Shown here: positions 8,346 through 15,537 of the stretch, in pieces
Numbering within the stretch: the stretch's first letter is position 1
Layout: every line of letters starts with the position of its first letter
Assembly: GCA_021296265.1 (NCBI GenBank)
Contig: JAGWAT010000009.1
Coordinates: forward strand, 70,417-112,199
Length of the DNA stretch: 41,783 bases
Origin: Alphaproteobacteria bacterium
GTDB taxonomy: Bacteria; Pseudomonadota; Alphaproteobacteria; TMED109
Direction of reading: 5' to 3'
The notes under the pieces: model-generated
Database searches by the model: none
Told to the model about the DNA's origin: nothing
What the model saw: only the letters and a program-made list of their open reading frames with translations
Position numbers and translations under genes: made by a program

Positions 8346-9134
8346 ATGGCTTCCACCGACGAATTCCTGGCCTTCGCGCACGAGCTCGCCGATCTCGCAC
8401 GCACAGCCATCCGGCCGCTGTTCCGCGCACATGACGCCATCGAGGTGAAAAGCGGCAAAGGCAGTCGACTGCAGTTGGTGACCGACGCCGATCGAGCGGC
8501 CGAGGCCAAGATGCGCGATGCGATCGGTCGCCGCTTCCCGGGCCACGGCGTGGTCGGCGAGGAGTACGGCCCCGACAATCCGGACGCCGAGCACACGTGG
8601 ATTCTCGATCCGATCGACGGCACCAAGGCGTTTGTTGCCGGCCTGCCCGTGTTCGGCACGCTCGTCGGGCTGCTGGAGGCGGGGCACCCGACCATCGGAA
8701 TCATCGATCAGGCGATCACGGGTGAACGCATGTGGGGCGCACCGCAGGGCGCCTGGCTGAACGGCGATCAGGTGGCGACCTCCCGTCCGGCGAACCCGGA
8801 ACGCATGATCGTCGCCATGACTGAGCCCGACATGATCCGCACTGCGTCCGGTCGCGCTGCCTTCCAGCGGTTGGCGGACCAGGCCCTGTTCGTACGGTAC
8901 GGCACAGACTGCTGGGGTTACGCGATGCTGGCTGCCGGCCACATCGACGTGGTGGTCGAATCCGACATTCAGCCATGGGACGTGCTGCCGGGTACCGCCA
9001 TCATTGCCGCCGCCGGCGGTACCGCCAGCGCGTGGGACGGACGCCTGCCGGGGTCCAACGGGACGGTCCTCGCCGCCGGTGACCCGGCACTGCACGCGGC
9101 GATCGTGAATCATTTTCCCGATACGGACGCGTAG
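8346..9134 (+). CDS. hisN: Histidinol-phosphatase, inositol-monophosphatase fold (HisN)
   Basis: Mg-dependent phosphatase of the IMPase superfamily; by similarity to alphaproteobacterial HisN it removes phosphate from L-histidinol phosphate in histidine synthesis. 262 residues. Metal and substrate motifs are in order: GEEYG (motif with the first metal Glu), WILDPIDGTKAF (metal-binding DPIDGT), and C-terminal DIQPWDVLPGTAII plus AAAGG (the WD..pg..ii..AGG motif). The segment VRYGTDCWGYAMLAAGHIDV is the HisN-like version of the family's substrate loop. The ATG at 8346 gives the normal N-terminus; no strong ribosome binding site is visible. No other his gene is near. Alternative: another IMPase-family phosphatase (inositol or 3'-phosphoadenosine type), less likely. 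Confidence 0.86.
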   Translation: MASTDEFLAFAHELADLARTAIRPLFRAHDAIEVKSGKGSRLQLVTDADRAAEAKMRDAIGRRFPGHGVVGEEYGPDNPDAEHTWILDPIDGTKAFVAGLPVFGTLVGLLEAGHPTIGIIDQAITGERMWGAPQGAWLNGDQVATSRPANPERMIVAMTEPDMIRTASGRAAFQRLADQALFVRYGTDCWGYAMLAAGHIDVVVESDIQPWDVLPGTAIIAAAGGTASAWDGRLPGSNGTVLAAGDPALHAAIVNHFPDTDA

Positions 9135-9242
9135 CGGTCAGCCCCGCGCCGGCCAGCCGGAACGCGTTCGCGTTGCGGTCCGACGTCTCCGGTCGCGGGC
9201 GTCCGGCGACTTGCACCAGATCCACCACTCTTCTGCGACACT

Positions 9243-10592
9243 GTGGTGATGGGGGCGCATGCGCGAACAAGCGGACCCGGGGTGGCCGTCGGGGGTGACG
9301 GACAACCGCTCGCCGGCATCGGCGGTCGTCCTTCGGAGCCGGCCAGGGAGGCGATACTGTCCACCGTAGCTGCGCCCTCCGGTATTCCGTCGCCCGGGTC
9401 GGGTCCGGGCTCAGGCAATTTCGCGGCCGATCTCGAGAACTTCTCCGAGTTCGGCGCGCCGACCCGGGTCGAGACCACGGACGGCCTCCGGTACTTCATC
9501 AACGAGTTCTGGACGTCCCGTCAGCGGCAGGCGCATCGCATTCACGAAGTCTCGTACCGGGCCTGCTTCAAGCCGCAGCTCCCGCGTTTCTACATCCAAC
9601 GTCTCACCGTCCGGAACGACATCGTCTACGACCCGTTCATGGGACGGGGCACGACCCCGGTGGAAGCAGCGCTGGCCGGGCGGATTCCCTACGGGAACGA
9701 CACCAACCCGCTGAGCAAGGCGTTCACCGAGCCTCGCATCAATCCCCCTGCCCTGTCCGAGGTCGTCACGCGCCTCGGGGCGATTCCCTGGCAGACATTT
9801 ACCCAGGTGCAGCACGGTGAACTGGCGGCCTTCTACCATCCCGAGACCCTCGCGCAGATCGAGGGACTCAGGCAATGGCTTCTCGACCGCCAGGACTCCG
9901 GTCGCCTGGATCCAATTGACAAGTGGATCCGGATGATCGCGCTCAACCGGCTGACCGGGCACTCGTCGGGGTTCTTCTCTGTGTACACCCTGCCGCCGAA
10001 CCAGGCAGTGTCGCTGGAGCGGCAACGAATCATCAACCGGCGCCGCAACCAAGTTCCTCCCCGCCGCGATGTGCCGGCGCTCATCGTGCGCAAGTCGCGT
10101 TCCCTGCTGTCGGCGGCGGCGCCCCCGGCCGCACGGGACCTCCTCCTCCTGACCGAGCAATCGCATGAGACGCCCCAGATTCCGTCAGGGACAGTGTCCC
10201 TGACCGTCACCTCGCCGCCGTTTCTCGACGTCGTTGACTACGTCACCGACAACTGGTTGCGGTGCTGGTTCCTGGGCATCGATCCCCGCGCGGTGAAGCT
10301 CTCGCAGTTCCGTCGGGTTGATCATTGGCAGCGGTTCGTCCGATCCACGCTCGTGGAACTGGCCCGGATCACCAGGTCGAGTGGCCACATTGCCTTTGAG
10401 GTCGGCGAAGTGCGCAATGGCACCGTGCGGCTGGAAACCCAGGTCGTGGCCGCAGCCGAGGGGCTGCCCCTGGAAGTTCTCGGGGTGATGGTCAATCAGC
10501 AGGAATTCACCAAGACATCCAACTGCTGGGGAATTGCCAACAACCAGCGCGGCACCAACAGCAACCGCATTGTCCTGATGCGGAAGACGTGA
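9243..10592 (+). CDS. Solitary DNA methyltransferase (N4-cytosine / N6-adenine class)
   Basis: AdoMet-dependent amino-methyltransferase acting on DNA bases. The AdoMet-binding motif DPFMGRGTT is at about 130-138 with a likely motif II acid in GNDTNP. The catalytic motif TSPPF comes later, at about 323-327. The order motif I then motif IV is the alpha/gamma arrangement, and SPPF resembles the SPPY form seen in N4-cytosine enzymes. The roughly 180-residue span between the motifs is where target recognition would be expected. The first 58 residues are Gly/Pro/Ala-rich with no family character, so the real start may be downstream of the GTG at 9243; the recognisable domain begins near NFAADLENFSEF. 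No restriction endonuclease gene is adjacent, so it is an orphan enzyme with a regulatory or protective role. It sits just upstream of the glycine riboswitch. Confidence 0.85.
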   Translation: MVMGAHARTSGPGVAVGGDGQPLAGIGGRPSEPAREAILSTVAAPSGIPSPGSGPGSGNFAADLENFSEFGAPTRVETTDGLRYFINEFWTSRQRQAHRIHEVSYRACFKPQLPRFYIQRLTVRNDIVYDPFMGRGTTPVEAALAGRIPYGNDTNPLSKAFTEPRINPPALSEVVTRLGAIPWQTFTQVQHGELAAFYHPETLAQIEGLRQWLLDRQDSGRLDPIDKWIRMIALNRLTGHSSGFFSVYTLPPNQAVSLERQRIINRRRNQVPPRRDVPALIVRKSRSLLSAAAPPAARDLLLLTEQSHETPQIPSGTVSLTVTSPPFLDVVDYVTDNWLRCWFLGIDPRAVKLSQFRRVDHWQRFVRSTLVELARITRSSGHIAFEVGEVRNGTVRLETQVVAAAEGLPLEVLGVMVNQQEFTKTSNCWGIANNQRGTNSNRIVLMRKT

Positions 10593-10825
10593 CAACGGGC
10601 GTCGCGAGGCGCAGCCGTGACGCAATTGGGCCGTGGGCGACGGGATGACGATCGGGATGTCTGAAGCCCTGGGTCAGAGGCCGGACTTCGCTGCTTCGGC
10701 GTTCCTGCGCACGGGACGCGCTCTCACAGTCCTCCTCCTGCCGCTCCCACGAGACCAGGCCCGTGATGCCCGTGAGCACTGGGACGGCGATGCGAGACTG
10801 CAGTCGGTCGACCGGCGACGCGATG

Positions 10826-10853
10826 TTGACCTGCCGGGCTGAACCACTACGCT
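10826..10853 (+). promoter_or_regulatory. Candidate sigma70 promoter of the gcv operon
   Basis: TTGACC (10826-10831) and TACGCT (10848-10853) are separated by 16 bases. The predicted start near 10860 is only a few bases before the first riboswitch helix, as expected for a leader that opens with the aptamer. The -35 is strong and the -10 is weak. Confidence 0.55.
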
Positions 10854-10863
10854 CCGTGTGTCC

Positions 10864-11052
10864 TCCCGCGGGAGAGTTCGGTGCACGTCACCGACGCCGA
10901 AGGAGCAACGGGGCCTCGGAACCTCTCAGGCACCAGGGACCGCGGGAATGGAGCACCTCTGGAGAGTGGCGAAGGCAACTTCGCCCACCGAAGGGGTAAG
11001 TTCGCCATCCGTTCCGGATGTCGGACGAATCTCTCAGGTTCCATGACAGAGG
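10864..11052 (+). promoter_or_regulatory. Tandem glycine riboswitch (two aptamers) in the gcvT leader
   Basis: Two consecutive glycine aptamers. In the first, P1 strands TCCCGCG (10864-10870) and CGCGGGA (10941-10947) pair, and the core shows GGAGAGTT, GCCGAAGGAGCAA and CCTCTCAGGCACCAGGGACC. After a short linker the second aptamer closes with CCTCTG (10956-10961) and CAGAGG (11047-11052) and shows GGAGAGTGGCG, ACCGAAGGGGTAA and ATCTCTCAGGTTCC. These are the conserved elements of the gcvT RNA family. Glycine binding to such leaders normally switches the cleavage operon on. No poly-U terminator follows, so control of translation initiation is more likely than attenuation (see the hairpin at 11084-11101). 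Confidence 0.95.
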
Positions 11053-11083
11053 AGGCCTTGCCCGGCATCGGTTCATCCGTGCC

Positions 11084-11101
11084 GCAGGGAGGCCCTCCTG
11101 C
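11084..11101 (+). promoter_or_regulatory. Hairpin containing the gcvT Shine-Dalgarno and a CTG start candidate
   Basis: GCAGG (11084-11088) pairs with CCTGC (11097-11101); after one bulged G, AG pairs with CT around a 3-base loop. The 5' arm contains GGGAGG (11087-11092), the only good ribosome binding site in phase with the GcvT homology. The 3' arm contains CTG (11098-11100), five bases further. The structure could hide both until the upstream aptamers fold with glycine. That coupling is inference. Confidence 0.5.
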
Positions 11102-12216
11102 CAGGATCCTCGCAAGGAACAGCGCGGCCCACACCGCTTCATGACCTGCACGTGGCCCTCGGGGGCAAGCTGGTTCCGTTTGCCGGCTGGGAACTCCCCG
11201 TCCAGTACGAGGGCATCCTCGCCGAACATCGTTGGACCCGGGAATCGGCATCTCTCTTCGACGTGTCCCACATGGGCCAGGTTGAGGTTTCCGGCAAAGA
11301 CGCCGCCGGCCAGCTCGAGACCCTGATCCCGGCCAGCCTCCAGGCTCTGCCGGAGGGCCGCACCCGCTACGCGGTCATCACCAACGACGACGGCGGCATC
11401 GTGGACGATCTCCTGGTGACCCGCCGGGCCGACGACATGTTCATGGTCTTGAATGCGGCGCGGATCGACGCGGACCTTGCCTGGCTCCGGTCCCGGCTGC
11501 CCGCGCTCGCGTTCCAACACCGGCACGAGCGGGCACTTCTCGCACTCCAGGGCCCCATGGCAGCCGCAGCGCTGTCAGAAGTGGCGCCGGCGGCCCTCGA
11601 ACTCACACCGTTCGCGTACGGCGAATTCGATGTGGGCGGCGTGCCCTGCACGTTCAGCCGGAGCGGCTACACCGGCGAAGACGGGTTCGAAATCGGCTGT
11701 GACGGCGCGGCTGCCGTGGCAGTCGCCGAGGCGCTGCTCGCCCGGCCCGAGGTTCGGCCGGCAGGCCTCGGCGCACGCGACAGCCTCCGCCTCGAGGCCG
11801 GCCTCTGCCTCTACGGAAACGACATCGACGCCGGCACCAGCCCCGTGGAAGCCGGCCTGGCGTGGACGTTCGGCGCACGGCGAAAGGCTGCCCTTGAGGT
11901 GCCCGGCGCAGCACGGATTAAGCGTGAGCTCGCGGATGGTCCTGCGCGACGGCGAGTGGGGCTCCTGCCGGAGGGACGGGGCGTAGTCCGGAACGGCGCG
12001 GCAGTCCGGGACGAGGCCGGCCACGAGGCCGGCGTGGTCACCAGCGGCAGCTTCTCCCCCTCGCTCGGCGTTCCCATCGCGATGGGATACGTCGCCACCC
12101 ATCATGCCGAGCCCGACACCGCGCTCCAGCTCGATCTCCGGGGCCGGCAGGTGCCGGCACGCGTCGCCGCCCTTCCCTTCGTACCCCCGCGCCGTCACCG
12201 GCAGCACCCCGCCTGA
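11098..12216 (+). CDS. gcvT: Glycine cleavage system T protein (aminomethyltransferase)
   Basis: Takes the aminomethyl group from lipoylated GcvH, transfers the methylene to tetrahydrofolate and releases ammonia. Family sequence runs from TPLHDLHVALGGK through FDVSHMGQ, GYTGEDGFEI, LGARDSLRLEAGLCLYG and ASPVEAGL-type residues to the C-terminal barrel. The nearest standard start is GTG at 11152, but that removes the conserved TPLHDLH, which is encoded in frame just upstream. No ATG, GTG or TTG lies in that frame between the upstream stop (11044-11046) and 11152. I therefore place the start at CTG 11098, five bases after GGGAGG, giving 372 residues, normal for the family (354 from the GTG). A frameshift joining the ATG at 11043 is the other explanation. 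First gene of gcvT-H-PA-PB, controlled by the glycine riboswitch. Confidence 0.9.
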   Translation: MPGSSQGTARPTPLHDLHVALGGKLVPFAGWELPVQYEGILAEHRWTRESASLFDVSHMGQVEVSGKDAAGQLETLIPASLQALPEGRTRYAVITNDDGGIVDDLLVTRRADDMFMVLNAARIDADLAWLRSRLPALAFQHRHERALLALQGPMAAAALSEVAPAALELTPFAYGEFDVGGVPCTFSRSGYTGEDGFEIGCDGAAAVAVAEALLARPEVRPAGLGARDSLRLEAGLCLYGNDIDAGTSPVEAGLAWTFGARRKAALEVPGAARIKRELADGPARRRVGLLPEGRGVVRNGAAVRDEAGHEAGVVTSGSFSPSLGVPIAMGYVATHHAEPDTALQLDLRGRQVPARVAALPFVPPRRHRQHPA

Positions 12217-12226
12217 GGAGATGCGC

Positions 12227-12601
12227 ATGCAGAACTATCGCTACACCAAGGACCATGAATGGGTCACTGTGGACGGCGACCTGGCCACTGTCGGGATCAC
12301 CGAATACGCGCAGGACCAGCTGGGGGACATCGTGTTCGTCGAGCTGCCCGAAATCGGTCGGACCGTTGCCGCCGGCGAGGAGGTCGCCGTGATCGAATCG
12401 GTCAAGGCTGCATCCGAGATCTATGCGCCCGTCGCGGGCCGAATCACGGAGATCAATCCGGTTCTGAACGATGCGCCCGAGACCGTCAACGAAGACGCCA
12501 CTGGTAGCGGATGGTTTCTCCGGATCCAGATGACCGCCCCGGGGGAGTTCGACCAACTCCTTGACGAGGCCGCCTACCTGGCGCTCACCGGCGGGTCCTG
12601 A
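12227..12601 (+). CDS. gcvH: Glycine cleavage system H protein
   Basis: Lipoyl carrier that shuttles the aminomethyl intermediate between P, T and L proteins. 124 residues, normal length. The N-terminus YRYTKDHEWV and the lipoylation motif ESVKAASEIYAPV with the modified lysine at about 60 are unmistakable; the C-terminus has NEDATGSGWFLRI. Two in-frame ATGs exist, at 12221 and 12227. GAGGAG at 12215-12220 abuts the first and is six bases from the second, so the second is chosen. The start is 10 bases after the gcvT stop, and the stop is 4 bases before gcvPA, a tightly packed operon. Confidence 0.97.
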   Translation: MQNYRYTKDHEWVTVDGDLATVGITEYAQDQLGDIVFVELPEIGRTVAAGEEVAVIESVKAASEIYAPVAGRITEINPVLNDAPETVNEDATGSGWFLRIQMTAPGEFDQLLDEAAYLALTGGS

Positions 12602-12605
12602 TCAC

Positions 12606-13958
12606 ATGCGCTGGCTCCCCAACACGGAGGCAGACCGCCGTGCGATGCTTGATCGCATCGGGGTTGCGACCGTCAACGACCTCTTCTCCGACGTGCCGGC
12701 CGAAGTGCTCGACCCGGCGCTGGATCTGCCCCCCGCAGCGGGTGAAATCGAGATCGAGCGGACCTTCCGCGAGCTGGGCGCGCGGAACCGCGCCGCCGGC
12801 GACGGACCGTTCTTCCTCGGCAGCGGCGCCTACCGCCACTACATCCCGGCCAGCGTCGATGCATTGATCCAGCGCGGTGAGTTCCTCACCTCCTACACGC
12901 CCTACCAACCGGAGATCAGCCAGGGGACCCTGCAGACCCTGTTCGAGTTCCAGACCCAGGTCGCGCTGCTGACCGGATGCGATGTGGCCAACGCCTCGAT
13001 GTACGACGGTTCGACCGCGTGCGCCGAAGCCACCCTGATGGCAGCGCGGATCACCCGCCGCACCCGGATCGCGGTCGCCGGGGGCCTGCATCCGCACTGG
13101 CACGACACCCTGGCCACGTACTTCCACTTCGCGGGCCTGGAGCTGGTATCATTGCCAGCCGCCGAGCCAGGATGCTGGCTGTCCGATGGCCCCGGGGCAC
13201 TTCCCGACGACTGCGCCGCCGTGCTGGTCCAGTACCCCGACGTCTTCGGCGCGGTGGGCGACCTCCGCCCCTGGGCCGAAGCCGCACACGCCGCCGGCGC
13301 CCTCCTGATCGTGGCAGTGCCGGAGGTCGTTGCGCTGGGCGCGCTCCGGGCCCCGGGGGCGGACGGCGCCGATATCGTCGTTGCCGAGGGACAGTCACTC
13401 GGTGTGGGCCTCGCGTTCGGCGGACCGTACGTCGGTCTGTTCGCGACCCGCGACCGGTACGTGCGGAACATGCCCGGGCGGCTCGCCGGCGAGACCGTGG
13501 ACATGGAGGGCAGGCGCTCGTTCGTACTCACGCTCGCCGCCCGCGAGCAGCACATCCGGCGCGGCCGAGCCACCAGCAACATCTGCACCAACAGCGGGCT
13601 GTGCGCGCTTGCATTCTCCGTGCACCTCGCGCTGCTGGGCGAATCGGGCCTCGCACGCCTCGCGCGTCTCAACCATGAAGCGGCTGTCCGAACCGCAGAT
13701 CGCGTCGACGCCGTGAACGGCGCCACCGTCACCAACCGTACCTTCTTCAACGAGTTCGCGGTCGCCCTGGACCGCCCCGCCACGGACGTGGCGGCGGCGA
13801 TCGAGCAGCGGCACGGCGTCCTCGCCGGGGTGCCTGCCAGCCGCCTCTACCCGGACCGCGACGACCTCGCGCACCACCTCCTGATCGCTGCTACCGAATT
13901 GACGAGTGACACCGACATCGAGCAACTCGGCATCGCGCTCGAGGAGACGCTGCAGTGA
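12606..13958 (+). CDS. gcvPA: Glycine dehydrogenase (decarboxylating) subunit 1
   Basis: N-terminal half of the split P protein, which with subunit 2 decarboxylates glycine on PLP and loads the aminomethyl group onto GcvH. 450 residues, the usual size. It begins MRWLPNTEADRRAMLDRIGV. Family stretches include GSGAYRHYIPASVD, SYTPYQPEISQGTLQ, ANASMYDGSTACAEA and GGPYVGLFATRDRYVRNMPG, and near the end SNICTNSGLCALA. The ATG at 12606 lies 4 bases after the gcvH stop; the longer frame to 12561 overlaps gcvH and is not used. The stop overlaps the gcvPB start. The PLP lysine is in the partner subunit, as expected. Confidence 0.96.
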   Translation: MRWLPNTEADRRAMLDRIGVATVNDLFSDVPAEVLDPALDLPPAAGEIEIERTFRELGARNRAAGDGPFFLGSGAYRHYIPASVDALIQRGEFLTSYTPYQPEISQGTLQTLFEFQTQVALLTGCDVANASMYDGSTACAEATLMAARITRRTRIAVAGGLHPHWHDTLATYFHFAGLELVSLPAAEPGCWLSDGPGALPDDCAAVLVQYPDVFGAVGDLRPWAEAAHAAGALLIVAVPEVVALGALRAPGADGADIVVAEGQSLGVGLAFGGPYVGLFATRDRYVRNMPGRLAGETVDMEGRRSFVLTLAAREQHIRRGRATSNICTNSGLCALAFSVHLALLGESGLARLARLNHEAAVRTADRVDAVNGATVTNRTFFNEFAVALDRPATDVAAAIEQRHGVLAGVPASRLYPDRDDLAHHLLIAATELTSDTDIEQLGIALEETLQ

Positions 13959-15457
13959 GCGGCACGCAACGCGGTGCGCCGGACCGCGCAGAGCCCCTCC
14001 TCTTCGAACTCGGTGCCCCGGGCCGCCACGGAGTCGACCTGCCCGAGCCGACCGGCGTCGCGACGCGGCTCGGACCGGCCGAACGCACCACGAAGATCGG
14101 GCTGCCCGATCTCGACGAAGCTACCGTCGTACGCCACTACACCCGGCTCAGCCGCCTCAATCACGGCATCGACACCGCGTTCTATCCGCTGGGGTCGTGC
14201 ACGATGAAGCACAATCCCCGGCTGCATGAGAAGCTGGCCCGACTGCCGGGCTTCGCCGACGTACATCCACTCCAGTCAGCCGACACCGTGCAGGGAGCCC
14301 TTGCGGTGATCGACGAGATGGCCCGCTGGCTGCGGATCCTTACCGGGCTGCCGGCGGTGGCGATGTGGCCGGCCGCGGGCGCCCACGGCGAACTGTGCGG
14401 CCTCATGGCCATCCGGGCTGCGCACGAAGCCAGCGGCGAGGCACGCACCCGTATCCTGGTTCCGGATTCCGCACATGGAACCAATCCGGCGACCGCCGCA
14501 TTCTGCGGCTTCGACGTGCACAAGGTCCAGGAAAACCCGGACGGGCGAGTCGACACGGCGAGCCTCAAGGCCGCCCTCGGGCCCGATGTCGCCGCCATCA
14601 TGCTGACCAATCCCAATACGTGCGGGGTGTTCGAATCCGACATCCGGGAGATGGCCGAGGCCACCCACGCTGCCGGCGCCTACTTCTACTGCGACGGCGC
14701 CAATTTCAACGCGATGATCGGCAAGGTGCGTCCGGGCGATCTCGGCGTGGACGCCATGCACATCAACCTGCACAAGACCTTCTCCACGCCGCATGGCGGC
14801 GGCGGCCCCGGGGCCGGCCCCACTGTGCTGTCCGCCGCGCTCGCGCCGTTCGCGCCGCTCCCCTGGATCGTGCAGGGGGATGGCGGGCAGCTTGGGCTGC
14901 AAGAGCAGGCGGTCGGTCCGGCGGCGGCGAGTTTCGGGCGGCTCCGGGCGTTCCAGGGGCAGATGGGCACGTTTGTGCGGGCCCTGGCCTACTGCCTGAG
15001 CTACGGCCGCGACGGCATCCGGAAGGTCTCCGAGGACGCGGTGCTCAACGCGAACTACCTGCGCGCCGCGCTGGCCGACACGCTGTCGCCGGCCTACCCG
15101 GGACCCTGCATGCACGAATGCCTGTTCGACGATTCGTTCCTTGACGGGACCGGGATCTCAACCCTCGACTTTGCCAAGGCGCTAATCGAAGCGGGCTTCC
15201 ATCCGCCAACCGTCTATTTCCCGCTGGTGGTCTCGGGCGCCCTGCTGGTGGAGCCCACGGAGACGGAAAGCCGGGCCACGCTGGACGATTTCATCGAGAC
15301 GGTCCGCGCCCTCGTCGCCCGTGCCCGGGGACCCGAGGCCGGCGGGTTTGCCGATGCGCCGGCGAACGCTCCGCGGCGGCGGACCGATGAAACCCGCGCC
15401 GCCCGGAATCCCGTGCTCCGATGGAAACCCCCGGCAAACTGCGGCTCGACGTCCTGA
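13955..15457 (+). CDS. gcvPB: Glycine dehydrogenase (decarboxylating) subunit 2
   Basis: PLP-bearing half of the split P protein. 500 residues. TAFYPLGSCTMKHNP is near 75-88, SAHGTNPATAA near 172-182, and the PLP Schiff-base lysine is at about 274 in HINLHKTFSTPHGGGGPG. The GTG at 13955 overlaps the gcvPA stop (GTGA), so translation is coupled. The final 40 or so residues after LVARARGPEAGG are Pro/Arg-rich and longer than I would expect for the family, a poorly conserved tail. This completes the T, H and P proteins; the shared L protein (lipoamide dehydrogenase) is not in the window, which is normal. Confidence 0.96.
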   Translation: MSGTQRGAPDRAEPLLFELGAPGRHGVDLPEPTGVATRLGPAERTTKIGLPDLDEATVVRHYTRLSRLNHGIDTAFYPLGSCTMKHNPRLHEKLARLPGFADVHPLQSADTVQGALAVIDEMARWLRILTGLPAVAMWPAAGAHGELCGLMAIRAAHEASGEARTRILVPDSAHGTNPATAAFCGFDVHKVQENPDGRVDTASLKAALGPDVAAIMLTNPNTCGVFESDIREMAEATHAAGAYFYCDGANFNAMIGKVRPGDLGVDAMHINLHKTFSTPHGGGGPGAGPTVLSAALAPFAPLPWIVQGDGGQLGLQEQAVGPAAASFGRLRAFQGQMGTFVRALAYCLSYGRDGIRKVSEDAVLNANYLRAALADTLSPAYPGPCMHECLFDDSFLDGTGISTLDFAKALIEAGFHPPTVYFPLVVSGALLVEPTETESRATLDDFIETVRALVARARGPEAGGFADAPANAPRRRTDETRAARNPVLRWKPPANCGSTS

Positions 15458-15537
15458 CCTGACCCCTCGGCATGCCCTATGTCTGCAGTGGCCTGACTTC
15501 AGGCGTAAGACCGAGCCGCAGCCCCGTCGCTAGATTG

